Position numbers and translations under genes: made by a program. Positions 23,472 to 33,295 of a stretch of DNA of 64,000 nt are shown piece after piece. A model generated the notes under the pieces. That model ran no database searches and had not been told where the DNA came from. It saw nothing but the letters and a program-made list of their open reading frames with translations. Positions within the stretch are counted from its first letter, which is position 1, and the number at the start of each line of letters is the position of its first letter. The stretch lies in NCBI GenBank assembly GCA_964463485.1, contig CAYXDO010000025.1, forward strand, positions 1-64,000. Direction: 5' to 3'. The DNA comes from CAYXDO01 sp964463485. GTDB taxonomy: Bacteria; Myxococcota; Kuafuiibacteriia; Kuafuiibacteriales; Kuafuiibacteriaceae.

Positions 23472-25535
23472 TCACTTCGCAGCGAGATCCCACCGAAATC
23501 GACTCGTGGTGTTCGGCTGCACGGTGACGGCCCGGCTCACGTCGAAGCCGGCCTCCTGATTCACCGCCCGGAGCATCAGACAGCCCGCCGGTAACTTGAC
23601 CAAAGCAAGCGGCGTCTCGCCGAGGTGTTTGTCGCCATAGTAAATCTGTGCCGCAACGGGGACCGTGTCGATGTTGAGTCTACCCGGATTGGCGCCCGCA
23701 GTGAGGGCACACGCGGGCACGACGACTTCTTCTCTTTTGGGCGGATCGGGTACCCGAACCTTATCGCGCGTACACGTGACCACCGCCTTGATGGTCGCGC
23801 CCGGAAGCGCCTCGACCTGTTCGGGTTCGGCCTGGCAACGTCGGGAGTCCGTCCAGATCTTGTAGGTTCCCGGCTCGAGTTGGCCGGTCATTCGCAGCGC
23901 GTGACCCACCTCGATCGAGCCCGCGTGGACCTTCGGCGCCTCCGATTCTTCGACGCCAAAGGTTTCGACGATGAGTGTCGCCGGGATGACTTCGAGCCGG
24001 GCGAGAATGGAGGTCGCGTCTACGGCCTCACTCATCGTCACTTTGGTGGAGAAAGGCCGGTAGCCTTCTTTCTCGAGCCGAAGCTCGTAGGTTCGTCCGT
24101 AGCCCAACCCCGTGACCTTCTCGAGGGGCGTCCGGGCCCACCCCTCGCCGAGCGGCAACCGCTTTCCATCGACGATCACGATCGCGCCAGGCGGAACGGA
24201 CTCGACCGCAACTGCGCCCAGCCTTTCCTGAGGCGGCTGCGGACCGTTCGGCTGTGGCGTCGGAAGCAAGAAGATCACGAGCGTGGCGAGCGCGATCAGG
24301 AGCGGAATGGCGAGCGGCCACAGCTTCGCCGACCGCTCGGGCGGGCGCGTTGGAGGCAGAGGCGGAGGTTCGAAAGGGAGAAAGGGGACCGCGGGAGTTG
24401 GCGGAAAAACGGGCGCTGGGATGGGCGCCGATTGCACCAAAGCTTCGAGAGGAAGCTCCGGGGCGGGGGGCTCGATCCGCGCGGCGCGATCGAGCATCGC
24501 TTGCTTCTTGGCGCGCTCCTTGGCGAACAGCGCCTTCATGAGCTCGGCGAGATCCTCGTTCGTGCCCTGAGTCTGAGTTTGGAGCCAATCCTCGAGGTCC
24601 ACGCGGAGCTCGAGCGCGGTTTGGTACCGTAGCGCCCGATTCTTCTCGATCGCCTTCATGACGATGGCATCGAGCCGCGGGTCGATCCCCGGCGCCACCG
24701 TCGAGGGCGCCACCACGGAGCCCTTGGTGATCATTTCGAGGAGCATCAGCTCGGATTCGTGTTTGTAGAGTCGAGTCCCGGTGACGAGCTCGTAGAGCAC
24801 CACGCCGAGCGCGAACACGTCCGATCGCTTGTCGAGCGCCTCGGCGCGACACTGCTCAGGGCTCATGTAGCTGAATTTGCCCTTGAGCGTCCCTGTGCTG
24901 GTCCGCTCCGAGTTGGTCGCGGCCTTCGCAATTCCAAAATCGACCACCTTCACGACGCCTTCGTAGGAGATCAGCAGATTTTGGGGAGAAATGTCTCGAT
25001 GGACGATCTCGAGCGGAGTGCCGTCGGGTCGAACGAAGTGGTGGGCATAATGGAGCGCCTTGGCCGCGTCGGCGACGATGCGGGCTCCGAGCGCCGGCCC
25101 GATCGGTCGTGTGGCCTTCTTGGCCCTCCACTGCAGCGCCGAGGCCGGTTCACCCACGACGAGCTCCATACTCATGTAGGGGACGTTGCCGACCTCCCCA
25201 AACTCGTGAACCTGGACGATGTTGGGGTGGGTGAGTTGCGTGCTCGTCCTGACTTCGTCGAGGAACATCCGCCGGAACGCCGGCTGGACCGCGAGGTGGG
25301 GGAGGATACGTTTGACCGCGACCAATCTCTGAAATCCGAACTGACCCACGTGTTTGGCCAGCCAAATTTCCGCCATGCCGCCGGTGGCGAGCTTGTGGAG
25401 CAGCGCGTGGCGCCCAAGGAGCTCGATCGGGCCGAAGAGCGCCGGAGCCTCCGCGGGCTCAGGGTCGGTGTCGCCCTCCACGAGTGGCGGATCGGCCCTC
25501 CCGGGCGCTGTCGTGACGTCCGAGATCTCTTCCAC
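23472..25535 (-). CDS. Hanks-type Ser/Thr protein kinase with PEGA-like C-terminus
   Basis: A 687-aa membrane kinase. The kinase domain spans about 45-315: glycine loop LATGGMAEIWLAK, catalytic Lys in VAVKRI, catalytic loop IVHRDISPQNLL, DFG in VVDFGIAK, and activation/APE segment YMSPEQC, all intact. A Pro-rich region precedes one transmembrane helix (LWPLAIPLLIALATLVIFLL) near residue 415. The outer part has PEGA-type beta repeats (VAVESVPPGAIVIVDGKRLP, LNIDTVPVAAQIYYGDKHLGETP). It likely senses envelope signals; substrates are unknown. Confidence 0.92.
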   Translation of the reverse strand: MEEISDVTTAPGRADPPLVEGDTDPEPAEAPALFGPIELLGRHALLHKLATGGMAEIWLAKHVGQFGFQRLVAVKRILPHLAVQPAFRRMFLDEVRTSTQLTHPNIVQVHEFGEVGNVPYMSMELVVGEPASALQWRAKKATRPIGPALGARIVADAAKALHYAHHFVRPDGTPLEIVHRDISPQNLLISYEGVVKVVDFGIAKAATNSERTSTGTLKGKFSYMSPEQCRAEALDKRSDVFALGVVLYELVTGTRLYKHESELMLLEMITKGSVVAPSTVAPGIDPRLDAIVMKAIEKNRALRYQTALELRVDLEDWLQTQTQGTNEDLAELMKALFAKERAKKQAMLDRAARIEPPAPELPLEALVQSAPIPAPVFPPTPAVPFLPFEPPPLPPTRPPERSAKLWPLAIPLLIALATLVIFLLPTPQPNGPQPPQERLGAVAVESVPPGAIVIVDGKRLPLGEGWARTPLEKVTGLGYGRTYELRLEKEGYRPFSTKVTMSEAVDATSILARLEVIPATLIVETFGVEESEAPKVHAGSIEVGHALRMTGQLEPGTYKIWTDSRRCQAEPEQVEALPGATIKAVVTCTRDKVRVPDPPKREEVVVPACALTAGANPGRLNIDTVPVAAQIYYGDKHLGETPLALVKLPAGCLMLRAVNQEAGFDVSRAVTVQPNTTSRFRWDLAAK

Positions 25536-25579
25536 GCACCGAGTCTAACACGAAGGCTCCTTCCGAAGCTTCTCGTGGA

Positions 25580-26989
25580 TCACGCGGAGAGGGCCGAGTC
25601 GATGACCAGGAGAAAGTCGTCGGGCCCAACCAGGCTCGAAGCCCTCGGATTGACTTCAACTTTGTCGCCCCGCTCCACCGCGATGGCGAGCGCGCCGGAC
25701 TCGGCCTTGGTTTTGATCACGATCTCTCCGAAGGCCGTGGGGATGAGCGGGCCCTTTCTCCGAACGATGGTCTGGCCAAAGGTGAGTGTAGCCAGATCCA
25801 TGAGCACAGAGGCTGCCGAAGGATCTCGGCAGGCGATCGCCAGCACGCGGCCGGCCAAATCGTTCCGCATGACGATCGCTTCGACGCCGGCGACGCGCAG
25901 GTGCCCTTCGTTGGCGCCGTCCATGAGCTCGACGGTGCAATGGATCTTGGGATTGAGCTTCTCGATGGTGAGTGCAGCCAAGACCGTTCGGGCGTCTCGG
26001 TCGGTCACCGCGCTGACATGCGCGTCAGTCATCACGACGGCGCGCGCGGCGCGTTCGACACCCGCTTTGCGCAAGACGTCCATCCGCGCGTGATCGCCGC
26101 GCATCCAGTACAGGAGCTCGGCCCGAGCCCCGGTCGATTTGAGCTGCGGCAAGGGATTGTCGGTGTCCGAAACCAGGACCAGCGGGACTCTCGAGAGTCT
26201 CTTGTCCCGCGAGATCTCGCCCACCAGCGCGGGCACACCCGCGTTCCAGCCGCAAATCACGATATGACTCTCGAGCTCCTCGATATCCATGTCGAACATG
26301 TCCTTTCTGCCAGCCAAGCGGTTGACCATCGTGGCTGAGACGACACCGGTGACCGCGGCGAACAGAGTGCTACCGCCGATCATGACCGCGACGAGCAGCA
26401 TTTTGCCGCCGGTCGTAGCAGGGCTCGCGCCCACCGGTTCACCCGCGATCACGGAGTGCATCGACCACCAGAAGCTTCGCGTGAGCGTCGAAAAGTCGGG
26501 GTTGGTTGCGCCTTCGAGGGTGAAGCTCGCGATCGACGCGCCGATCACGAGCAACACACCCGCAACACCGAGCGCCCAAAACTCGTAGACGTTGACCCGA
26601 AGGACGTCTCGAAAAAGTCCGACTCTGCGACTCAGGACGACCCCAAGTCGAAAGAGACGAAACAAGCGGAGGATCCACAGGAATCGCAGCGCCCGAAAAA
26701 TCGGAGCCACCGCGAGGATGTCCGGCCAGTAGCGCCGAAAGAACCGGCCCTTGTGTCGCGCGAGCCAAAACCGAATCAGGAGCTCGAGCGCGAGCAACGA
26801 GGTGATGACCGACTCGAGATCGGAAACCGTGCTCAGCGCTTCTTCGGGCAGATCGGTCGCCTGCTCGATCGTCAACAACACGACGGACGACACGATCAGG
26901 ACGGCGATGGCCAGGTCGACAGCTGGGTTGGCCATGACTCGGAACACACGCGCCCTCAGACGGGGCGGGTCCAGCCATGGCAAGTCCAC
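25580..26989 (-). CDS. Voltage-gated-like ion channel with tandem RCK/TrkA domains and an atypical filter
   Basis: A 469-aa protein with six-helix channel topology (VDLAIAVLIVSSVVLLTIEQ as S1, an Arg-rich S4-like FLWILRLFRLFRLG) and a pore loop. Where potassium channels carry TVGYG, this has WWSMHSVIAGEPVGASP, so ion selectivity is uncertain. After the inner helix a TrkA-N-like segment (HIVICGWNAGVPALVGEI) and further RCK-type regions fill the second half, with TrkA-C-like end sequences. It may gate ions in response to bound nucleotide or ions. The GTG at 26989 has AGGATGGAG just upstream. Confidence 0.82.
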   Translation of the reverse strand: MDLPWLDPPRLRARVFRVMANPAVDLAIAVLIVSSVVLLTIEQATDLPEEALSTVSDLESVITSLLALELLIRFWLARHKGRFFRRYWPDILAVAPIFRALRFLWILRLFRLFRLGVVLSRRVGLFRDVLRVNVYEFWALGVAGVLLVIGASIASFTLEGATNPDFSTLTRSFWWSMHSVIAGEPVGASPATTGGKMLLVAVMIGGSTLFAAVTGVVSATMVNRLAGRKDMFDMDIEELESHIVICGWNAGVPALVGEISRDKRLSRVPLVLVSDTDNPLPQLKSTGARAELLYWMRGDHARMDVLRKAGVERAARAVVMTDAHVSAVTDRDARTVLAALTIEKLNPKIHCTVELMDGANEGHLRVAGVEAIVMRNDLAGRVLAIACRDPSAASVLMDLATLTFGQTIVRRKGPLIPTAFGEIVIKTKAESGALAIAVERGDKVEVNPRASSLVGPDDFLLVIDSALSA

Positions 26990-27102
26990 GGCTCCATCCT
27001 GCAAGACTGGGGGCGGCGCGCAAGTTTTCGAGCGGCTGCCGCCGGTGAAGACGACCTCAGGACGTTCAAGACCGAGGCGGAGGTGGAGCCAGCCATCCCG
27101 CT

Positions 27103-27136
27103 CGGGCCGTTCGGCCGTTCGGGCCGTTCGGCCGTT
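27103..27136. repeat. 17-bp direct repeat (GGCCGTTC-rich)
   Basis: Two adjacent identical 17-bp units built from CGGGCCGTTCGGCCGTT, upstream of the channel gene and of the broken antitoxin. Part of the 26990-27641 gene-poor stretch. Confidence 0.8.
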
Positions 27137-27184
27137 CGGGGCCGCGCCTTGCGCTTCGCCAGGCGACGTCGTTATGCTCGAGTT

Positions 27185-27460
27185 ATGTCGATTACGCGCA
27201 TCACGATCAGCGCCGGATAGGGTTGCGAAGCGCATCAAGAAAGCGGCCGGAAATGTGCCTGTATCGGCTTGGGTCGCGGAGCGACTCGAGGAGCACCTCG
27301 GAAGCTCGACGTGTTGTTCGAACAGTTCTATCGCGACGTGAACCCATCGTCGGAGAGCGTACGCGAGGCAGACGCGATGTTCGAGCGCCGGGACGGCCAT
27401 CGAGCCGGGCACAGAATGAGTGAGGCCGGCAACGGAGAAGAATGTCCCGCAGCGAAATAG
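27185..27460 (+). pseudogene. Frameshifted ribbon-helix-helix-type antitoxin remnant
   Basis: Reading across three frames gives a coherent CopG/RHH-like antitoxin. Frame one starts MSITRITIS at 27185 and stops at once. A second frame gives RVAKRIKKAAGNVPVSAWVA. A third (27269 onward) gives LDVLFEQFYRDVNPSSESVR to a stop at 27460. Two small indels therefore break the gene, one after codon 9 and one near 27300. No toxin gene follows. A sequencing error could explain one shift, but two make decay more likely. The remaining 180 bases to ligA hold no gene. Confidence 0.65.
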
Positions 27461-27641
27461 GAACCCACCCGATAATCAATCAATCGACTTCATTTTCGCC
27501 TCAGCCTCGCTTCCTCCGGGGGCGCAACTCCCGAAAATCGATGTCCGTTCGAGCACACTTGGGGCGCCCGGCGGGACCTTCATCGTCGGAACCTTCGCTC
27601 ACCTCTTGTGATCGGCCCGCGATTTGGGGAGGCTCTCCGGC

Positions 27642-29825
27642 GTGAACCACCCAGAGCGCGACGACACCATCCAGGAGCTCGCCCGACTGATCCGGCTCCA
27701 TCGCAAGCTTTACTACGCGGGCGCTCCGGAGATCTCGGACGAGGAGTTCGACGCGCTCGAGGATCAACTTCGTGCGCTCGATCCGCGCCACGAGGTGCTC
27801 GCGGAAGTTGGAGCACCCCCGGAGTCTCGCGAGGCGGTCGCTCCGGCCGTTCGGCGAGCCGAGCAGGCATACTCTCCCGAAGTCGAGGCTCGCGCAGAGA
27901 AGCTTCGGGCGGCGAGCCAGTCGTTCTACTCGATGGAGCCCAAGGTCTCGGAGCAAACTTACAAGCTCATGTACTCGGAGCTCGAGAGCTCTGCCCCGGG
28001 CCATCCCGTCCTGGACGCGGTCGTGCCTCCGACGGGCCGAGAGTGGAAAAAAGCCCAGCACGAGCTTCCGATGGGTTCCTTGAACAAAGTCAACTCGGAA
28101 GGGGAGCTCCTCGAGTGGGCGGCGCGGTGCGACGAGCTCGCGAAGTCTGCAGGTGTCGAAAGCATCAGCCACGATCTCGTCGTGACCGAGAAGCTCGATG
28201 GGTTGTCGGTGGAGCTCGTGTACGACGGCGGCACGCTGGAAGCGGCGATCACTCGCGGGGACGGATCGATCGGAGAGCGAATCACTCCGAATGTCGCAGT
28301 CATGGGCGGCGTCCCGGCCAAGATCGACCGCACCGGGAGGATCTCGGTCCGCGGCGAAATCCTGTTGGACAAGCAGGGAGGCGAGGAGCTGGCTGCGCAC
28401 AAACGCGAGGTCGACAAACGTTTCACGGGGCTCACGAGCTTGAGAAACACCGCGTCGGGTCAGGCGCGCGCCAAGGAGCCGAAGTTGCTTCCAGCGTGCC
28501 GGTACCTTCGCGTGCTCTCGTACGACGTCGAGGGGGTGGAGGCAGAGCACGAGAAAGACAAGCTCGAGTTGATTGCGGCGCTAGGCTTTGAGACCCCGCC
28601 CGTGATCTTCGGTGAGACGCGAGCCGTGCTCGAGGCCTATCGAACGTACGCATCGGGCCGACGTAGCTCCCTCGGCTACGAGATCGACGGGCTCGTGGTG
28701 CGCGCAAACTCCCTTCGTGGATCGGCGTTGCTCGGGGAGCTCAACAACCGGCCGCGCGCGGCGGTGGCGTTCAAGTTCGAGAGTGAGATGAAGATCTCGA
28801 CCTTGAGGGAGATTCGTTGGGAGACCGGGCCCACCGGCCGAATCACTCCGGTGGCCTTCGTGGACCCCGTGCAGCTCGCCGGTGCGACCGTCGTGCGAGC
28901 GAGCCTGCACAACGCGGGGCGCGTCGAGGAGCTCGGCATCGGCGTCGGTGATCAGATCCTGGTGTCGCGCCGAAACGACGTGATTCCTTACGTAGAGAAG
29001 GTCGAAGTCAAAGTCGGTCCGGTCGCCGCGGCGCCGACCACGTGCGCTCGCTGCGGCGTTCCGATCTTCAAGGAAGGTGAGTACCTCGTCTGCCGCAACG
29101 ACGAGTGTCCCGCGCGACGCATCGGGCGATTGGCGATCTGGGTTCGGCAGCTCGACCTGTTGGCGTTCGGCGAGCGGACCCTCGAACGGCTCTACGAGGA
29201 GGGACTCGCCAGGGAACCTTCCGATTTGTACAAACTCACGACTCAGCAAATCTCCCGCCTCGATGGCTTTGGCGAGGTGAGCGCCAAGAAGCTCCTCGAG
29301 CCGCTCCAAGCGGCCAAGCAGATTCCGCTGCCGCAAATGATCGCGGCTCTGGGCATCGAGTCGGTCTCCCTCGAGACCGGAAAGTTGCTCGTCAAGGCAG
29401 GGTTCGACACGTTCGACAAGATCGCTCAGGCGTCGGTCCAAACTCTCTCGTCGATTCCGGGCCTCGGCTCGATCAAGGCCGAAAAGATCCTCGAGGGAGT
29501 GCGCGGGCGCCTCGCCGAGATCGCACGCCTGGCCGAGGTCGGGGTGGTGCCGGTCGCTCCTCGCGAAGGGGGGCCGCTGGCCGGATTGTCATTCTGTTTT
29601 TCGGGAACTCACTCGCGACCGCGAAAGGTCCTTCACGGGATCGTGGAGAAGTACGGTGGCCAAGTAGCCAACGACGTCACCAAAGGGCTCGGGTATCTCG
29701 TCCTCGCGGACGCCACCAGCAGCTCCTCCAAGGCCCAGAAGGCCCGAAAGCTCGGAACTCAGGTGATCGACGAGAGTGGCTTTGCGGAGATCGTGCGCCA
29801 AAAGGGCGGTGACCCGACCGGCTGA
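27642..29825 (+). CDS. ligA: NAD-dependent DNA ligase
   Basis: A 727-aa LigA that seals nicks using NAD+. The N-terminal Ia region (YYAGAPEISDEEFDALEDQL), the adenylation motif EKLDGLSVELVYDGG with the AMP-accepting Lys near residue 184, the OB fold, the Cys4 zinc finger (CARCG...CRNDECPAR), HhH repeats and a BRCT domain (LAGLSFCFSGTHSRPR) are all present. It is longer than the usual 670 residues because of extra sequence after domain Ia (about 60-110). The GTG at 27642 has GGGGAGG upstream. The initial TTG at 27624 is unlikely. Confidence 0.93.
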   Translation: MNHPERDDTIQELARLIRLHRKLYYAGAPEISDEEFDALEDQLRALDPRHEVLAEVGAPPESREAVAPAVRRAEQAYSPEVEARAEKLRAASQSFYSMEPKVSEQTYKLMYSELESSAPGHPVLDAVVPPTGREWKKAQHELPMGSLNKVNSEGELLEWAARCDELAKSAGVESISHDLVVTEKLDGLSVELVYDGGTLEAAITRGDGSIGERITPNVAVMGGVPAKIDRTGRISVRGEILLDKQGGEELAAHKREVDKRFTGLTSLRNTASGQARAKEPKLLPACRYLRVLSYDVEGVEAEHEKDKLELIAALGFETPPVIFGETRAVLEAYRTYASGRRSSLGYEIDGLVVRANSLRGSALLGELNNRPRAAVAFKFESEMKISTLREIRWETGPTGRITPVAFVDPVQLAGATVVRASLHNAGRVEELGIGVGDQILVSRRNDVIPYVEKVEVKVGPVAAAPTTCARCGVPIFKEGEYLVCRNDECPARRIGRLAIWVRQLDLLAFGERTLERLYEEGLAREPSDLYKLTTQQISRLDGFGEVSAKKLLEPLQAAKQIPLPQMIAALGIESVSLETGKLLVKAGFDTFDKIAQASVQTLSSIPGLGSIKAEKILEGVRGRLAEIARLAEVGVVPVAPREGGPLAGLSFCFSGTHSRPRKVLHGIVEKYGGQVANDVTKGLGYLVLADATSSSSKAQKARKLGTQVIDESGFAEIVRQKGGDPTG

Positions 29826-29881
29826 GCGCAAGAGCGTCGCGCACGGCTCGTGAAAACCCAGGAGCCTCGACGAACGGTCGA

Positions 29882-32800
29882 ATGTCGAGTGCACGGATCG
29901 GCTCCTCGTCCCGCTCCGGTGGTGGTAGAGCTTCGAGGGCGGCGTCGCCGCAAGAGGTCATGGACCAGCCCACGCGTTTCGGCAGTTACGAGATCGTTCG
30001 GTCGTTGGGGCCGGGCGACCTGGGCGAGCGCTTCGTTGCGCGACGCGAGGAGTCCTCTCGGCTTGTCGTGCTCGAGACCTTCTCTCCCGAGCTCATGGAG
30101 CGCAGGGCGCTGACGGGCCTGGTGGAGCAAGACGCCCGCGCCGCGCTCGGAATTGACCATCCGAATTTGGTCGGTCTCATCGACCAGGGCAAAGTGGAAG
30201 GCGTTTCGTACGTGGTCCACGAGCACGTGCGCGGCGCGACGGCCGCGGAGATTCTCGCCGCCGCGGCGCAGCGCAACGTGCGCCTGTCCCCACGATTCGT
30301 TGCGGCGGTGATGGGCGAGGCCGCGCTGGGGCTCGACGCGGCGCACCGAGCGGTCGGTTCGGACTCGGACGGAGACGGCGTGCCGCACGGATCACTCGAC
30401 GCCTCCAAAATTTGGATTCGCATCGACGGCCTGGTGAAGGTCGACGGGATCGGCCAGGCCAAGACTGGCTTTCGACTCGCGGGCAATCCGCGGCAGGCCG
30501 CCCGGACTCTCGCGCCCGAGCAACTGCTCGGACAGCCCGCGACGTTCGCCTCCGACCAGTTCTCCTTGGGTGTCGTCCTGTACGAGCTGTTGACTCAGGA
30601 GACTTTCTCCACGGACGCGAAGGAGACTCTGAGTCGCGCCGGGACTGAGTTGTCGACCGGCGATGGAGCCCTCGACGAAATTCTCTCGCGGCTCGTGGCG
30701 ATCGATCCCAGCGAACGTTACGAGAGCTGCGGGGCGGCCGCTGAAGCCCTCCTTGCTTTTGCGGCCCAAGCGGGCGGTGCAGACGCCCAATTCAAGCGAC
30801 GCATGCTCACCAGCCTCCTCGGAAAGCTCGAGGACAGAACCTCTCAACCCACCGTCGAGGCCACTTTCGTGCCCGGCTTCGTCGCCGATCGCGCCGCCGT
30901 TTGCGGCCTCTGCCTCTCCACCAGTCCGAGCGACGAGCCCACCTGTCGCTCTTGCGGAGGCAACCTTCTCCCCGACGATTCCGGCAGCGCGAGCGCCGAA
31001 TCGAGCCCTCCCAAACGGGAGCCCGCGGTCGGCCGACATGCGGAACGGCTCCGCGCCGAACGGGTGATCGGCGCCTCGATTCACCGTGTAGACGACCGAG
31101 TCGTCGTGTTCGTCGGCGGACCGGGATCGGGCAAGACGAGGCTCCTCGAAGACCTCGAGGCCGCGTGCAAGCGCCGCCGAGTCGTCCCGCTGATGCTCCC
31201 CGTATGCGAAATCGACGCAGAGGGTCACAGACTCGTTCGGACTCGTGTGGCCGCCGCCGCTCGCGCCGCGCGCCTCGAAGGCAAGCAAGAGTCGCTGGAC
31301 AGTTGGATCGAGGCCGTCGAGCGCGGCCCGGATCGAGCCACCACCGGCCGCCCCCGGATTTTGCGCGCTGACCCTCGCCTCTCGGTATCCAACCACCGCG
31401 CGGCCATGATCCATGCCCTCACGCTCGCGTCCGAGGGTCGACCGATCTGCGTGCTCGTCGACGATCTAGAGCTCGCCGACGAGGAGCTCGTCACCTTCCT
31501 CAGTCGACTGAGTCGCGTCACACGCGGCAGGGTCGGTGTCATCGCGACGACTCGAGACTCCTCGCTCGGCACCGAAATCCCGGGCGAGCGCGTCGCGCTC
31601 GGACCGCTCACGGACACCGCCATCCTCGACGTGCTTCAATCCACCCTAGGCGCGGCGCTCCCTCCGATCCTGATCGATGACGTCGTGACTTCGGCCGAAG
31701 GTTCGCCGGGCTCGGCCGCCCTGCTCGGAAGATGGCTCCGCGGGGCCGGATCGGTCAACGCCGACGGGATCACGAAGAGAGAGGGCATCGCAGGGATCGA
31801 GTGGCCGCCAACTCAGAAAAAGCTCGTCGCCGCTTGCCTCGCGCAACTCAACCGAGAGGCGCGGGCGATCGCCGTCACCGGCGCCCTCATGTCGCCGAGC
31901 TTCTCTCCGAAAGTCGTCCTGAGCTGCGTCGGGGAGCTCTCCGATCCGAAGAGAGCGGTGCGTGAGTGCCTCAAGAGCGGGCTCATGAATCGGTCTTCGG
32001 TCGACGAGAAGAAGATCGGCTACGACCAGATCTGGATCCGTCAGGCGCTCGCCGAGTGTGTCCCGGACGCGAAGCGGGGAGCGCTCAGATCCATGGGGGC
32101 GCGAGCTCTGATTCGAGGTCAGGAGAGCCTTCGAGCCGCGGCGCTCGCGCTCGCCGAGCCAGGCAGCAGCGAAGACGAAACGCGACAAGCGCTCGCCGCG
32201 GTCAACGGCCTCGGGCTCGACCCCGGCGCGGCGAAGGTGCTGAAGGCCTTGCTCGAGGCCAAGTCCTTCTCTCCCAATGTCCACACGCCTGAGGGTCTGA
32301 GCGCCGTCACGACCCTGGCGACCTTCGACCCGGACGCCGCGTCCCGATGGCTCGACGTCGCCGTCCGCGCCGATGCTCCCGTCGAGTGGTCCACCTACGA
32401 TGCCGTTGAATTACGAGCTTCCGTGAAGAAATGGCTAGGCGACCCGGTCGGAGCAGAGGCAGAGCTCGTGAGTAAGTCCGAGCTCTCCGTCGAGCTCGAA
32501 GGCGAGAGCGGGACGACCGCTCTGTTCGATCTGCTCGCAGTCGCGGAGGCGGCAGGCACACCCGAAGCCCTCTCCGAAGCCATGAGTGCGGCCATCGCCC
32601 TCCATGGTCCCCCGGAGCTCGACCTCGCACTCATGATCGGCCGGCTTCTCCTCCGCTCGGAAGATCCCATGAGGGCTCGGTCGTGGCTGGAGGGTGTCGG
32701 CAAGGCGTCCGAAGCCCGGCCCGAGCTTCGGGCCGAGGCCCACCTCCGCCTCGCTGAGCTCCAGCTTCTCGAGGAAAAGGCCGACTCCGCAAACGGAGAG

Positions 32801-33040
32801 GCCGATCGGGCCGAGGCCCTGGCCGAACGATCCGGCTCCATCCAACAGCTCGCTTCGGCCAACCTGATCCGAGGACGCGCGCTTCTCTCCATGTCTCGAT
32901 TCGAGCCGGCAAAGAAGGCGCTCGCCAAGGCCGCTGACCTCTTCGCTGACCTCGGCCAATCGGACGAAGCCTCCGAAGCGCAGAAGCTCGTCGCGTCCGT
33001 GCGACTCAAGACGGCCGTCCCGTCCCGTATCTCCCGCTGA
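29882..33040 (+). CDS. Pseudokinase - zinc ribbon - ATPase - TPR-like regulatory protein
   Basis: A 1052-aa protein. The N-terminal kinase-like domain (about 30-300) is recognisable (FGSYEIVRSLG, APEQLLGQ, DQFSLGVVLYELLT), but the catalytic residues are lost: the VAIK Lys position is VVLETF, the HRD position is HGS, and the DFG position is DGI. A CxxC...CxxC zinc ribbon (CGLCLST..CRSCGG, about 340-360) follows. An AAA/STAND-type ATPase has Walker A GGPGSGKT near residue 417 and Walker B CVLVDDLELAD. The rest is helical repeats. It is probably a scaffold or signalling switch. An ATG at 29960, just before the kinase fold, may be the true start. Confidence 0.85.
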   Translation: MSSARIGSSSRSGGGRASRAASPQEVMDQPTRFGSYEIVRSLGPGDLGERFVARREESSRLVVLETFSPELMERRALTGLVEQDARAALGIDHPNLVGLIDQGKVEGVSYVVHEHVRGATAAEILAAAAQRNVRLSPRFVAAVMGEAALGLDAAHRAVGSDSDGDGVPHGSLDASKIWIRIDGLVKVDGIGQAKTGFRLAGNPRQAARTLAPEQLLGQPATFASDQFSLGVVLYELLTQETFSTDAKETLSRAGTELSTGDGALDEILSRLVAIDPSERYESCGAAAEALLAFAAQAGGADAQFKRRMLTSLLGKLEDRTSQPTVEATFVPGFVADRAAVCGLCLSTSPSDEPTCRSCGGNLLPDDSGSASAESSPPKREPAVGRHAERLRAERVIGASIHRVDDRVVVFVGGPGSGKTRLLEDLEAACKRRRVVPLMLPVCEIDAEGHRLVRTRVAAAARAARLEGKQESLDSWIEAVERGPDRATTGRPRILRADPRLSVSNHRAAMIHALTLASEGRPICVLVDDLELADEELVTFLSRLSRVTRGRVGVIATTRDSSLGTEIPGERVALGPLTDTAILDVLQSTLGAALPPILIDDVVTSAEGSPGSAALLGRWLRGAGSVNADGITKREGIAGIEWPPTQKKLVAACLAQLNREARAIAVTGALMSPSFSPKVVLSCVGELSDPKRAVRECLKSGLMNRSSVDEKKIGYDQIWIRQALAECVPDAKRGALRSMGARALIRGQESLRAAALALAEPGSSEDETRQALAAVNGLGLDPGAAKVLKALLEAKSFSPNVHTPEGLSAVTTLATFDPDAASRWLDVAVRADAPVEWSTYDAVELRASVKKWLGDPVGAEAELVSKSELSVELEGESGTTALFDLLAVAEAAGTPEALSEAMSAAIALHGPPELDLALMIGRLLLRSEDPMRARSWLEGVGKASEARPELRAEAHLRLAELQLLEEKADSANGEADRAEALAERSGSIQQLASANLIRGRALLSMSRFEPAKKALAKAADLFADLGQSDEASEAQKLVASVRLKTAVPSRISR

Positions 33041-33295
33041 CAGGTCACCGAAAAAGGCTCCGAAACTCATCCCGCGCCCGTGCCCGACCAGGCCATCACC
33101 CGCGCCGGGAATCAACGACCGGCGCTCGACGACAAACTCGCAGATCCAACTGGCATGGCCGGCTCATCGCAAAAACTGCGCGCCCGGCGATGACCCGCGC
33201 AAATGCAGACTTCGAGCGCACTTCGCCCGTTTGATTTCACGCAGCAACTCTGGCTCACTCCTCATCGTGCTTCGACCGGCTCTCGGTAGGATGGA

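Noticed and set aside
27501..28550. Long minus-strand frame of 349 codons across the ligA start
   Set aside because: Antisense to a certain gene, no family features, typical of high-GC shadow frames.
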